Shown here: positions 52,143-61,088 of the stretch, in pieces | How the letters are laid out: every line of letters begins with the position of its first letter | Numbering within the stretch: the stretch's first letter is position 1 | NCBI RefSeq assembly: GCF_050946515.1 | Contig: NZ_JBMNUX010000013.1 | Location: forward strand, 1 to 64,000 | Length of the DNA: 64,000 nt | Origin: Tractidigestivibacter sp050946515 | GTDB taxonomy: Bacteria > Actinomycetota > Coriobacteriia > Coriobacteriales > Atopobiaceae | Reading direction: 5' to 3' | The notes under the pieces: model-generated | The model's input: the letters and a program-made list of their open reading frames with translations, nothing else | The model's database searches: none | Told to the model about the DNA's origin: nothing | Translations under genes and position numbers: made by a program

Positions 52143-54551
52143 GTGCGTCCAAATGAGGTAGTCACCATTAGCTTCCTTGACGAGAGACGGTCTCTTCCAA
52201 GACATCACGAGAACCCCGAGATTCTCTTTGTTCTCGAGGGCACGCTGAACGTGACCGCAGACGACCGGGAATTCTGCCTTGGAGACGAGGACTTTCTTCT
52301 GGTAAACGCAAACCACCCGTACAGCTATGTCGCCGTCGAGCATCTCCTGGCCGTGCGTCTCGAGGTCTCGAGCGCACGGCTTTACGAGGTTCTTCATCGC
52401 TCGCCCATCGTGTTCTGGTGCTGCTCGCTCAACAATGAGGCGGATACCGGCTCGTACGACGAGCTGCGGCAGCTGTTGAAGAACATCCTCTTCTTCAGCG
52501 TCAACAAGTCGGCGAACGACGAGTTCTATGCAAACAGCCTTTACTACCAGCTCATGGGGCTTCTTTGCAACAGCTTTCTTCTTACCGACGCCAAAGGGGC
52601 TGGCGAGGAGGGCGTGGCCGAGAGCCGCCTCGATGCGGTCGTCTCGTACATTCAGGCAAACTACCGTGGCAAGATATCGCTGACAGAGATTGCAAACGAG
52701 CTTGGGCTTTCGCCGACCTACCTCTCGAAGTACGTCAGAAAGGTCAGCGGCAGCAGCCTCATAGAGCTCGTCAACCAGGTGCGGCTCTCGCACGCCCTTG
52801 ATGACCTTCTCTACACTGACAAGTCTGTGCTGAGGGTCGCCATGGACAACGGCTTCTCTTCGGTAGCCTCCTTTGACAGGGTCTTCAAGGACGCCTATGG
52901 ATCGACGCCTTCGAAGTATCGCGTCTCGCACTCTACGCCGCAGGAAAGCGATGACGTCCGCGCTCAGAAGGCGGTGGCCTACCTGCGCAAATACCTTGTC
53001 GGCCACAACGAGGGCACCGGGGCGAGCCGCGAGGACCTCGCCATCTTCCGGGAGACCTATCGCCCAATGCGGCTCGAGGCGATAGTGAACGCTGGGCGAG
53101 CGTCCAGCCTCTTGCAGGCTGTCACCCAGGCTGAGCTCCGCCGCTGCCGAGACGAGCTCAGCATCCGCTACGTCAGGTTCTGGAGCATCTTTGAGCCCGA
53201 CATGCACTTTGGCGCAAGCTCTTCCGACGGCAGGCCGAACTATGGCCGAATCGACGAGGTCCTCGACTTTCTTCTGGGCAATGGGCTCAAGCCCTATCTC
53301 GTTCTGCGGTCAAAGGAGAACCGCATCCTGCAGACTGCCGACAAGGCCTACCAGGACGAAGGCCTTTCTGGCTCTGCTGCCAGCCTTGACGAGCTCGACC
53401 GGCGCTATACCGACTTCTTTGCCCACCTTACGCGGCGCTACGGGAGGGGAGAGGTCAACAGCTGGGTGTTTGACTATCCCATGAAGACCGACTCTCAGTT
53501 TTCCGGCGGCTCAAAGACCTATCGGCTGCTTGACGACCAGAGCTGGGAAGAGTACCTGTGCGAGTTCGACGTGGTTGCCGCCGCGCTCAGAAGGCGTGCG
53601 CCAGATGCCATGATTGGCGGCGCTGACGTGCCCGTCCAGCATTATGGGAGAAAGGCGCTCACGCGCTTCTTCTCGCGCTGGAACGAGCATTCGCAGCGGC
53701 CGAACTTCGTCAGCGTCACGAGCTTTCCCTACCAAATCGTCAACGTCGACGGGCAGAGCTACGAGCGGCGCAGGGCGCATCCTGGCTTTGCGGTTGACGA
53801 CGTGGAAGTGGTTCGCACCGCCATGGCCGATGCGGGTTTCGGCCTCGTCGGCCTTCATCTGGCCGAGTGCAACCTTACGCTTTCGGACCGCAGCTACATC
53901 AATGACACCTCGATGCGCGCCGCCTTTATCGCTAGCACCATTTCAAAGGTCTGCGACAAGGTTGACTTCTTTGGCGTCTGGAATATGAGCGACTCGTATT
54001 CTGAGTCGTCCGATACGGTGAGCCCGCTTTTTGGTGGGAGCGGCATCCTCACGAGGTCGGGGATTGCCAAGCCAGCGTTTCATGCCCTCTCCTTCATCTC
54101 GCGCCTCTACCGCGAGGCCATTGTCGAAAAGGGGTCGGGCCTTGTGACAAAAAACGAGCACGGTCACTACAAGCTCCTTCTCGTCAACCTCGTGAACATG
54201 AACGTCTCCTACTACATGAAGAACGAGGACCAGCTCTCGCCTTCCGGCCTCGAGCAGATGACCGAGACGGAAGAGCACCGAGTCATCCACGTGCGCATCT
54301 CCGGGCTCAAGCAAGGATGGTGGCAGGTAAGGCGCTACAGCCTGAGCAGGGAGTCCGGGTCGGTCTTGAACGAGTGGATCAACCTCGACATGAGCCTCGA
54401 TTTGCGCCAGAGCGAGCTTGAGTACCTTGCCAAAGTAAGCACGCCGCACATGTACATCCAAAAGATGAAGAGCGAGGCGGGCGTCCTCGAGTTTGACGTG
54501 GACCTCGAGCCAAACGAGGTCCAATACCTGCACGTCACCGAATACAACTGA
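52143..54551 (+). CDS. AraC-type regulator fused to a GH39-like domain
   Basis: The 802-residue protein has an N-terminal cupin-like sensor (residues 15-75: HHENPEILFVLEGTLNV), a double helix-turn-helix AraC domain at 162-260 (ISLTEIANELGLSPTYLSKYVRK; VAMDNGFSSVASFDRVFKDAYG), then a domain of about 480 residues like GH39 beta-xylosidases. In the latter, the usual WNEP acid/base motif is replaced by SWVFDYPM (440-447), while a Glu near LHLAECN (575) stands at the nucleophile position. The domain therefore probably binds a sugar ligand rather than cleaving it. The start is GTG 52143 after AGAGGAGAAAGG. It probably controls the surrounding glycoside genes. Confidence 0.86.
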   Translation: MRPNEVVTISFLDERRSLPRHHENPEILFVLEGTLNVTADDREFCLGDEDFLLVNANHPYSYVAVEHLLAVRLEVSSARLYEVLHRSPIVFWCCSLNNEADTGSYDELRQLLKNILFFSVNKSANDEFYANSLYYQLMGLLCNSFLLTDAKGAGEEGVAESRLDAVVSYIQANYRGKISLTEIANELGLSPTYLSKYVRKVSGSSLIELVNQVRLSHALDDLLYTDKSVLRVAMDNGFSSVASFDRVFKDAYGSTPSKYRVSHSTPQESDDVRAQKAVAYLRKYLVGHNEGTGASREDLAIFRETYRPMRLEAIVNAGRASSLLQAVTQAELRRCRDELSIRYVRFWSIFEPDMHFGASSSDGRPNYGRIDEVLDFLLGNGLKPYLVLRSKENRILQTADKAYQDEGLSGSAASLDELDRRYTDFFAHLTRRYGRGEVNSWVFDYPMKTDSQFSGGSKTYRLLDDQSWEEYLCEFDVVAAALRRRAPDAMIGGADVPVQHYGRKALTRFFSRWNEHSQRPNFVSVTSFPYQIVNVDGQSYERRRAHPGFAVDDVEVVRTAMADAGFGLVGLHLAECNLTLSDRSYINDTSMRAAFIASTISKVCDKVDFFGVWNMSDSYSESSDTVSPLFGGSGILTRSGIAKPAFHALSFISRLYREAIVEKGSGLVTKNEHGHYKLLLVNLVNMNVSYYMKNEDQLSPSGLEQMTETEEHRVIHVRISGLKQGWWQVRRYSLSRESGSVLNEWINLDMSLDLRQSELEYLAKVSTPHMYIQKMKSEAGVLEFDVDLEPNEVQYLHVTEYN

Positions 54552-54578
54552 TAGCTGACGCTCTTCTCTGCGTTTCTC

Positions 54579-54618
54579 GCGCGCCGGTCACGATGGCAAA
54601 TAATCGTGGCCGGCGCGC
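54579..54618 (+). terminator. Long hairpin after the AraC-GH39 gene
   Basis: A 16-bp stem (GCGCGCCGGTCACGAT/ATCGTGGCCGGCGCGC, one wobble) with an 8-base loop lies 27 bases after the stop. There is no T run. It may separate the regulator from the catabolic genes that start at 54804. Confidence 0.55.
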
Positions 54619-54803
54619 TGCCATTAACCCAGGTAGGCAAAATCTAGACTCAAAAAATTGGCTTCAGCTGGGAAACAGCTAGGAACTGGACAAAATGTCG
54701 CGCTTCCTTCGCTTTGCGGCGGATAGAGCAAACATCGCCCCCTCCGTATTCTTCTAATTGTCAAACGAAGAGCATCGTCGCAGGTAGCAGGGTGATTTTT
54801 GAC

Positions 54804-55460
54804 ATGAAGCGCGTACGGTTTTTCTACGTAAGGCATGGGGAAACCCTCTTCAACGTTATGCATCGCATGCAGGGTTGGTGCGATTCGCCCCTTACTGAGA
54901 AGGGCGTCGAGGACGCGCGCGCGGCAGGAGCGCTTTTGGCTGGCGTCCCTCTCAGCGCCGCATACGTCTCGACGAGCGAGCGGTGCCGCGACACCTGCGC
55001 GCTTGTGCTTGAGGGGCGAGATGACGTTCCCGTCTACGAGCGCAAGGGCCTCAAAGAGGTCTTCTACGGAACCTGGGAGGGCGTCAAGGTCGACGACCAC
55101 CTCGACGAGATCAACCGTCGCCGTGGCACGGGCATCCATTGGGATGATTGCGGCGGCGACAGCGACGAGTCGTTTGCCCGCCGCGTTCGCAAGACCTACA
55201 CGCAGATCTTCGACGAGCGCGACGACGGCGACAACGTCTTGATCGTGTCGCATGGAGCGGCATGGCTCTGGCTTCAGCGAGTGCTGTTTGGCATCGACCC
55301 TGGCGAGTTCGGAAGGGTCAAAAAGGCCAAGGGCCTCCCAAAGCTGCCCAACGGCTATAACGGGTCGTTCACCTGCACCGATGGCGTGTGGCGACTCGAG
55401 TCGGTGCCAGGGCTTGATGACGCAGACGTTCTCCATCTGATGAGCGGGGAAAGCAACTAG
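54804..55460 (+). CDS. Histidine phosphatase (phosphoglycerate mutase-like)
   Basis: The 218-residue protein has the VRHGETLFN catalytic motif with the phosphorylated His near residue 9, the STSERCRDTC segment, a KEVFYGTWEG block containing the acid Glu, and the second His in IVSHGAAW. Family members hydrolyse sugar phosphates or act as mutases. In this locus it may dephosphorylate a PTS-derived sugar phosphate, which is only suggested by position. The ribosome site (AGGGTGA) is moderate. Confidence 0.87.
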   Translation: MKRVRFFYVRHGETLFNVMHRMQGWCDSPLTEKGVEDARAAGALLAGVPLSAAYVSTSERCRDTCALVLEGRDDVPVYERKGLKEVFYGTWEGVKVDDHLDEINRRRGTGIHWDDCGGDSDESFARRVRKTYTQIFDERDDGDNVLIVSHGAAWLWLQRVLFGIDPGEFGRVKKAKGLPKLPNGYNGSFTCTDGVWRLESVPGLDDADVLHLMSGESN

Positions 55461-55535
55461 GTCATAGCGCGCTTGGTCCGCCGAGGCCAAGTGCACGAGG
55501 TCACGAGGGTCGGGTCCGACCACAAGGAGGGGCGC

Positions 55536-55994
55536 ATGTTCGATAACTTTCTGATTCGCAGCGACAGCCTGAAAAACGACGTCGATAAGGACGGCAACGT
55601 CGTCGGCTTCCAGATGGCCGTCCGCAACGCCAACTACCGCGGCGTGTATCTCTCGCTTCACAACGGCTACTACCTCAAGGTCGACGGCGTCCAGTACAAG
55701 CGAGACGTGCAGACCTTTGAGATCAACGGCAAGGAGCCGAGAAGCTTCGAGGAGATCAAGAAGTACGTCTGGGAGCACTGGGACTTCGACGACGAGGGCA
55801 TCCTTCACATTCGCAAGCCTGGCGGCCTTGAGCCGGGAATGCACACGATCGACTTCCAGCAGTCCATCCTTGCCGCCTATGGCTATCTGCCGACAGACGA
55901 GGAGTGGGTCAAGAACCCGCCGGAGCCTGGCAATGGCGCGGGCTCTGACAAGACCAAGAACATCGTCACCTACCATCTGCAGCTCAGCGAATAG
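55536..55994 (+). CDS. DUF6379 protein, C-glycoside deglycosidase beta-subunit-like
   Basis: The 152-residue protein matches the small beta-sandwich subunit (DUF6379) of two-subunit C-glycoside deglycosidases: FDNFLIRSDSLKN at the N terminus, FQMAVRNANYRGVYLSLHNGYYL in the first half, a DVQTFEINGKEPRSFEEI segment, and the late WDFDDEGILHIRKPGGL segment. In known systems this subunit packs against a TIM-barrel partner and helps cleave 3-keto C-glycosides. AAGGAGG lies six bases before ATG 55536. The TIM-barrel gene starts 14 bases downstream. Family assignment is from recalled motifs and gene pairing. Confidence 0.8.
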   Translation: MFDNFLIRSDSLKNDVDKDGNVVGFQMAVRNANYRGVYLSLHNGYYLKVDGVQYKRDVQTFEINGKEPRSFEEIKKYVWEHWDFDDEGILHIRKPGGLEPGMHTIDFQQSILAAYGYLPTDEEWVKNPPEPGNGAGSDKTKNIVTYHLQLSE

Positions 55995-56007
55995 GGGAGG
56001 ACAAAAC

Positions 56008-57132
56008 ATGGGAATCAAGCTCGGCGTTGACTTCTACAGCTATCAGCAGGCGCAGTTCTTCAAGCAGCTCGACCTTGAGGGGATGCTCAAGGAGGCGTCC
56101 AGCATCCCCGACGTTACCGGCTTTGAGATGCTCGACGAGCAGTCGCTCCACTATCCCAACCCTGACCCGCGCTTTCTTGACAAGTGGGACCAGTGGATCG
56201 ACGAGTACGGAATCCAGCCGGTCACCATGGACGTGTTCGGCGACGTTCTGCAGTTCCGCGACCACGTCATGAGCATCCACGAGCTCGCCGAGCGCCTCAT
56301 GCACGACATCCGCCTGGCGCACCGCCTGGGCTTCAAGTACGTCCGCACGCTCGCGACCACGCCGCTTGAGGTCATGACCATCGCGCTTCCCGTTGCCGAG
56401 GAGCTCGGCATGCGCATCGGGAAGGAGATCCACGCGCCCATCTCGCTGCACGGCCAGTACGTGCGCGAGATTCGCGAGTACGTTGACCGCACGGGCACCA
56501 AGGCCTTGGGCGTCGTTCCCGACTGGGGCGTCTTCGCCTACAGGCCCTCCGAGGTCACGCTCGACTGGTACGTGCGCCAGGGGGCCAAGCGCAAGACCTG
56601 CGAGCTCGTTGACCAGCTCTGCATGGACAACTACCTCGGCAAGAGCGACGAGCTCGCGCAGATCGACACCTCCCTCTACACGGCGGGCAACATCGAGTCG
56701 TTCTTCCACGGCTACCTCAAGACCGGCAACGCCCCCGCCGACCTCGTCCCCGCCTTCCAGAAGATGGAGGCGCTCGTGAAGGAGAACGTGGAGGGCTACA
56801 CCGACATCGACTTCGAGGTCATGGGCCAGGCGCTCCTGCTCACGAGGGCCAACCCCGACGAGCTGCGCGACCTCTTGCCCTACATCGTCAACTTCCACGG
56901 CAAGTTCTACAACATGTCGGAAGACCCGGACCATCCCGGCGAATACGTCGACAAGTCGGTTGACTACGCGGGTCCCATCAAGGTCCTCAAGGAGATCGGA
57001 TACGACGGCTACATCAACACCGAGTACGAGGGCCAGCGCCGCTTCCAGGACCGTACCGAGAAGGAGCTCATCAGCGAGGTCGACCAGGTGAGGAAGCACC
57101 AGGCGATGATGCGTCGCCTGATCGCCGAATAG
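56008..57132 (+). CDS. Xylose-isomerase-like TIM barrel, C-glycoside deglycosidase alpha-like
   Basis: The 374-residue protein is a sugar phosphate isomerase/epimerase-type TIM barrel. Candidate metal ligands at strand ends are Glu140 (GKEIHAP), Asp172 (VPDWG), His297 (VNFHGKF) and Glu339 (INTEYEG), the pattern of the manganese-dependent catalytic subunit of C-glycoside deglycosidases, which removes the sugar from a 3-keto C-glycoside by elimination. The DUF6379 partner gene ends 13 bases upstream and an oxidoreductase able to make 3-keto sugars follows. It could instead be an unrelated inosose or keto-sugar isomerase, but the DUF6379 pairing argues against that. GGGGAGG precedes the ATG. Confidence 0.82.
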   Translation: MGIKLGVDFYSYQQAQFFKQLDLEGMLKEASSIPDVTGFEMLDEQSLHYPNPDPRFLDKWDQWIDEYGIQPVTMDVFGDVLQFRDHVMSIHELAERLMHDIRLAHRLGFKYVRTLATTPLEVMTIALPVAEELGMRIGKEIHAPISLHGQYVREIREYVDRTGTKALGVVPDWGVFAYRPSEVTLDWYVRQGAKRKTCELVDQLCMDNYLGKSDELAQIDTSLYTAGNIESFFHGYLKTGNAPADLVPAFQKMEALVKENVEGYTDIDFEVMGQALLLTRANPDELRDLLPYIVNFHGKFYNMSEDPDHPGEYVDKSVDYAGPIKVLKEIGYDGYINTEYEGQRRFQDRTEKELISEVDQVRKHQAMMRRLIAE

Positions 57133-57179
57133 GCACATAAGAAAACGACACAACAAAAAGAAAAACAGGAGGTATACCC

Positions 57180-58286
57180 ATGAGCAAGCTGAGGCTAGGC
57201 ATCATCGGCACGGGTGGAATCTGCAACAACAAGCACCTTCCTTCCCTGGCGAAGGTCGCAGACAAGGTAGAGGTCGTCGCGCTGTGCGACCTCATCGAGT
57301 CGAAGGCAATTGCCACCAAGGAGCGCTTCGGGCTCGACGACGCAAAGATCTACACCGACTACCACGAGCTTCTCGCTGACCCGACAATCGACGTCGTGCA
57401 CGTCTGCACGCCCAACGTGGCGCACTGCCAGATCACGGTCGACGCCTTCGAGGCTGGCAAGAACGTCCTGTGCGAGAAGCCCATGGCCGCAACGTCTGCC
57501 GACGCGGCGCGCATGATCGAGGCATGGAAGAAGTCGGGCAAGAAGTTCACCATCGGCTACCAGAACAGGTTCCGTCCTGACGTTCAGGTACTCAAGAAGT
57601 CTTGCGCAGCCGGCGAGCTCGGCGAGATCTACTACGCCGAGGCCAACGCCATCCGCCGCAAGGCCGTTCCCACCTGGGGCGTGTTCCTGGACAAGTCAAA
57701 GCAGGGCGGCGGCCCGCTCATCGACATCGGCACCCACGCGCTCGACATCACCCTGTGGTGCATGGACAACTACGACGTCGACAGCGTGAGCGGCCAGGTG
57801 TTCTACAAGCTCGGCAACCTTCCGTCTGCCGCCGAGGGCAACACCTACGGCCCCTGGGACACCGACACCTATGACGTCGAGGACTCAGCCATGGGCTTCA
57901 TCAAGATGAAGAGTGGCGCCCTCATCAACCTGCGCGCGTCCTGGGCGCTCAACTACGAGGACGCCCGCGAGGCCTCGACTACCCTGTGCGGCACGCTCGA
58001 GGGCGCAGAGATCAAGCATGGCGGCAGCTATCCCACCTCCGAGCTCTACTTCAACCACACGCGCCACGGAAAGATGATGACCGAGAAGCTCGACGGCGAG
58101 GCGCTCGTCGACTACTTCGAGGGCGTCAACGAGGCTCCCGGCGTCGTCGAGGCTCGCCAGTGGATCAACGCGATCATCAACGACACGGAGCCATGCGTGA
58201 AGCCGGAAGAGGCCTTCCGCGTGACCCAGATCCTCGAAGCCATTTACAAGGCGGCTGAGACGAACACGACGATCAAGTTCGAGTAA
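57180..58286 (+). CDS. Gfo/Idh/MocA-family oxidoreductase 2
   Basis: The 368-residue enzyme has the Rossmann motif GIIGTGGICNNKHLPS, the catalytic EKPMAAT block, the RFRPDVQ segment and GGGPLIDIGTHALDITLW with the active-site Asp and His. It belongs to the subgroup that oxidises the 3-hydroxyl of glycosidic sugars, as DgpA does for puerarin, although specificity cannot be proved from sequence. A perfect AGGAGG precedes ATG 57180. It is the last gene of the transcript, 47 bases after the TIM barrel and just before a terminator. Confidence 0.87.
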   Translation: MSKLRLGIIGTGGICNNKHLPSLAKVADKVEVVALCDLIESKAIATKERFGLDDAKIYTDYHELLADPTIDVVHVCTPNVAHCQITVDAFEAGKNVLCEKPMAATSADAARMIEAWKKSGKKFTIGYQNRFRPDVQVLKKSCAAGELGEIYYAEANAIRRKAVPTWGVFLDKSKQGGGPLIDIGTHALDITLWCMDNYDVDSVSGQVFYKLGNLPSAAEGNTYGPWDTDTYDVEDSAMGFIKMKSGALINLRASWALNYEDAREASTTLCGTLEGAEIKHGGSYPTSELYFNHTRHGKMMTEKLDGEALVDYFEGVNEAPGVVEARQWINAIINDTEPCVKPEEAFRVTQILEAIYKAAETNTTIKFE

Positions 58287-58293
58287 GGCATCT

Positions 58294-58340
58294 GGTCCGC
58301 AGGAACGTCCCATATTTGGAAATTGCCTGCGGGCCTTTTT
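58294..58340 (+). terminator. Intrinsic terminator of the glycoside transcript
   Basis: A 10-bp stem (GGTCCGCAGG/CCTGCGGGCC, one wobble) with a 22-base loop is followed by TTTTT. Confidence 0.85.
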
Positions 58341-58389
58341 GGTGCTTGCGCGCTGTCCGAGTAGCCGAACCAGAAGGAGCTGCAGTCAC

Positions 58390-58644
58390 ATGGCCGCGGA
58401 CAAAACCATCGCTGACCAGATTGTCTTGGCAGTCGGCGGAGCAGGCAACATCAAAACACTCGGGCATTGCATGACGCGCCTGCGGTTCAAGCTCAAGGAT
58501 TTTGACGAGGCAAACGCTGCCGCAATCGAGAAGATCCCCATCATCACGGACGACAAGGGCAGCGATCCGAAGTTCGAAGCTCTCGGAGCGGGTCGGGCGC
58601 GCCCAGGTGATTGGGCAGCGCTAGCGCGCGTGGCGCAAGCCTAG
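58390..58644 (+). pseudogene. Truncated PTS EIIB domain remnant
   Basis: The 84-codon frame begins as a normal EIIB domain of the glucose/beta-glucoside PTS family (QIVLAVGGAGNIKTLGHCMTR, with phosphorylated Cys27) and has a good AGAAGGAG ribosome site. After about residue 52 the family match stops, where the GV..V....Q.QVV..G half of the domain should follow, and the frame ends in an unrelated stretch (GAGRARPGDWAALARVAQA). The rest of EIIB and all of EIIC are missing. It is best read as a deletion remnant of a second PTS permease; an intact IIBC lies 1 kb downstream. Confidence 0.75.
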
Positions 58645-58680
58645 CAAGACATCAAGAAATCGAAAGAGAAAGGACTCGAC

Positions 58681-59604
58681 ATGTTGAAGCTCGGACTCCT
58701 CACGTCGATTCTTGAGGGAATGACGTTTGAGCAAACAGTGGACGTTGCGGCAGAGAACGGACTTAGCTGCCTTGAGGTGGCGTGCTGGCCGGCCTCCGGC
58801 GGAGCAAAGCGTCGCTATGCGGGCGTGTGCCACATCGACGCCGAGAACCTCACCGCGGCGCGCGCAAAGGAGATTTGCGCGTACTGCGCCAAGAAGGGGG
58901 TGGCCATCTCGTCGCTTGGCTACTATCCGAACACCCTCGACCCCGACCTCGAGCGTCGCGCGGCCTACGTCTCGCACCTCTATTAGCTCATTGACGCCGC
59001 CGCCATGCTCGACGTCAACATGGTCACTACCTTCCTTGGCCGCGTGAGCGACAAGAACGTCGAGGACAACCTCGAGATTGTCGCCGAGGTCTGGCCGCCC
59101 ATCTTGGACTACGCAAAGGACAAGGGCGTCCGCATTGCCATCGAGAACTGCCCCATGCTCTTCACGAAGGACGAGTGGCCGGGAGGACAGAACATCATGA
59201 CCTCGCCTGCCAACTGGCGAAAGGTCTTTGAGGTGCTGCCCTACGACAACCTGGGCATCAACTATGACCCCTCGCACTTCGTCTGGCAGCAGATCGACTA
59301 CATCAAGCCCCTCTACGAGTTCAAGGACAAGATCTTCCACGTGCACTTCAAAGACCTCAAGCTTTTGCCCGACCGCCTTGCCGACGTCGGCATCATGGCC
59401 TATCCGCTCGAGTACATGGTCCCAAAGATCCCCGGGCTGGGTGACGTTGACTGGGGCAAGTACGTCTCTGCCCTGAGCGATATCGGATATTCCGGCTATG
59501 GCGTCATCGAGGTCGAGGACAAGTCGTTCGAGGGCTCTCTCGACGAGGCAAAGCGCGCTGTGAAGCAGAGCGCTCATTATCTGCGGAACTTCGTAGGAAA
59601 CTGA
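58681..59604 (+). pseudogene. Sugar phosphate isomerase/epimerase interrupted by an in-frame TAG
   Basis: A xylose-isomerase-like TIM-barrel protein of about 307 codons is encoded in one continuous reading frame except for a TAG at 58984-58986 (codon 102). The part before it (KLGLLTSILEGMTFEQTVDV to RAAYVSHLY) and the part after it (LIDAAAMLDVNMVTTFLGRV, IENCPMLFTKDEW, FHVHFKDLKLL, VIEVEDKSFEG) are both well conserved and have normal codon use. A single change from CAG (Gln) or AAG (Lys) would explain it. The 3' part could restart at ATG 59005 but lacks a ribosome site. A recent nonsense mutation is likely; a sequencing error or read-through is possible. Confidence 0.82.
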
Positions 59605-59642
59605 CGACCGTCGCCATTGGCACAGGAAGGAGCCGGTAGGAG

Positions 59643-61049
59643 ATGGATTACGCAAAAGCAGCGGCTGAAATAGTCGAGAAGGCGGGCGGTCCTGAGAACG
59701 TTCAGTCGGTGACACACTGCATGACCCGCCTCCGCCTCATTTTGAACGACGAGAAGAAGGCGGACATCGAGGGCATCAAGAAGATCAAGGGCGTGCTTGG
59801 CTGCGTCTATATGGGCGAGCAGCTCCAGGTCGTTCTTGGTGCAAACCTCATAGACACCTACAACGAGGTCGTCAAGCAGTTCGGCTTCACTGAGGCCGCT
59901 GTGGTGGACGAGAACCTCGACCCCGAGCTCACGAAGAAAGACGACGACCAGCCGCGGTGGAAGCGGTGGGGCACAGAGCTCATTGGCTACATCTCGGGTT
60001 CCGTTGCGCCGATGATCCCAGGCTTCATTGGCGGCGGCATGCTGAAGGTCGTGCTGCTGCTCATCAAGCTGGTATGGCCTGAGTTCGAGAGCACCGACAC
60101 CTATGCCCTGCTCTCGATCATGGCAAACGCGCCCTTTTACTTCATGCCGATCATCGTGGCATATGGTGCGGCAAAGAAGCTTGGCGCCACGCCGGTCTAT
60201 GCGATGCTCGTCGCGGCGGCGATGTTTGCGCCCGACTTCCTTGAGTACGTGAACGCAGACCCGCAGGAGGAGATGACCCTGTTCGGGATCCCAATCCTTT
60301 TGCAGGACTACTCTAACTCGCTGCTTCCGGCGCTGCTTCTGGCATGGGCGGCCGCGCGCTTCGAGAAGCTGTGGAACAAGGTCGTGCCGGGCATCTTCAA
60401 GTCGGTGTTCGTTGGCCTGCTGACGATGGTGTGCACCTACGTCCTCACGATGACCATCTTCGCGCCGCTTGGCACCTACATGGGCAACTACATCGTTGCC
60501 TTCCTGATGTTCCTCAACAGTACTGTGGGACCGCTTGCCGTCGCGCTGCTTGCAGGTATCATGCCATTCGTAATCATGACGGGCGTTGGCGGCGTCTTCA
60601 TGGCCTTCATGACGCAGCTCCTCACCGACCCAGGCTACGACTCCCTGTTCCGTCCTGCTCTCCTGCTGCACAACATGGCTGAGGGCGGTGCCTGCCTGGG
60701 CGTCGCGCTGCGTGCCAAGAACAAGGAGTTCAAGAACGAGGCCTTCTCGATTGCCATCGGCTGCATCGTCGCTGGCGTAAGCGAGCCCTCCATCTACGGC
60801 ATCACGCTGAGGCTGAAGCGCCCCATGATCGGCGTGTGCGTCGGTGGCGCCGCGGGCGGCCTTGTCGCAGGGCTTCTCGGAGCAAGGGCCTACATCATGG
60901 GCTACTCCACCATCCTTGCCCTGCCAATCTTTGAGGATACGATCGTGGCGATCGTGATAGCAATCATTGTGGCGATTGCGGTCTCGTGCCTAGTCACGAT
61001 GGCGCTCGGCTTTGACGAGAGCATCGTGGTGGACGAAGAAGAGGCCTGA
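59643..61049 (+). CDS. PTS transporter subunit EIIBC, beta-glucoside/sucrose type
   Basis: The 468-residue permease has an N-terminal EIIB domain with the phosphorylated Cys26 in SVTHCMTRLRL and the GVLGCVYMGEQLQVVLG block, then an EIIC domain of about ten membrane segments (SVAPMIPGFIGGGMLKV; MTGVGGVFMAFMTQ; GVSEPSIYGITLRLKRP). The GVSEPSIYG motif is the sugar-site hallmark of the glucose superfamily. No EIIA domain is fused or nearby, so it must use one from elsewhere. A GGAAGGAG precedes the ATG at moderate distance. It may import the glycoside or sugar handled by the locus. Confidence 0.92.
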   Translation: MDYAKAAAEIVEKAGGPENVQSVTHCMTRLRLILNDEKKADIEGIKKIKGVLGCVYMGEQLQVVLGANLIDTYNEVVKQFGFTEAAVVDENLDPELTKKDDDQPRWKRWGTELIGYISGSVAPMIPGFIGGGMLKVVLLLIKLVWPEFESTDTYALLSIMANAPFYFMPIIVAYGAAKKLGATPVYAMLVAAAMFAPDFLEYVNADPQEEMTLFGIPILLQDYSNSLLPALLLAWAAARFEKLWNKVVPGIFKSVFVGLLTMVCTYVLTMTIFAPLGTYMGNYIVAFLMFLNSTVGPLAVALLAGIMPFVIMTGVGGVFMAFMTQLLTDPGYDSLFRPALLLHNMAEGGACLGVALRAKNKEFKNEAFSIAIGCIVAGVSEPSIYGITLRLKRPMIGVCVGGAAGGLVAGLLGARAYIMGYSTILALPIFEDTIVAIVIAIIVAIAVSCLVTMALGFDESIVVDEEEA

Positions 61050-61088
61050 TGCTCTATCTAGCCCCGTCAATGTGCCTCATAGGGCCAT

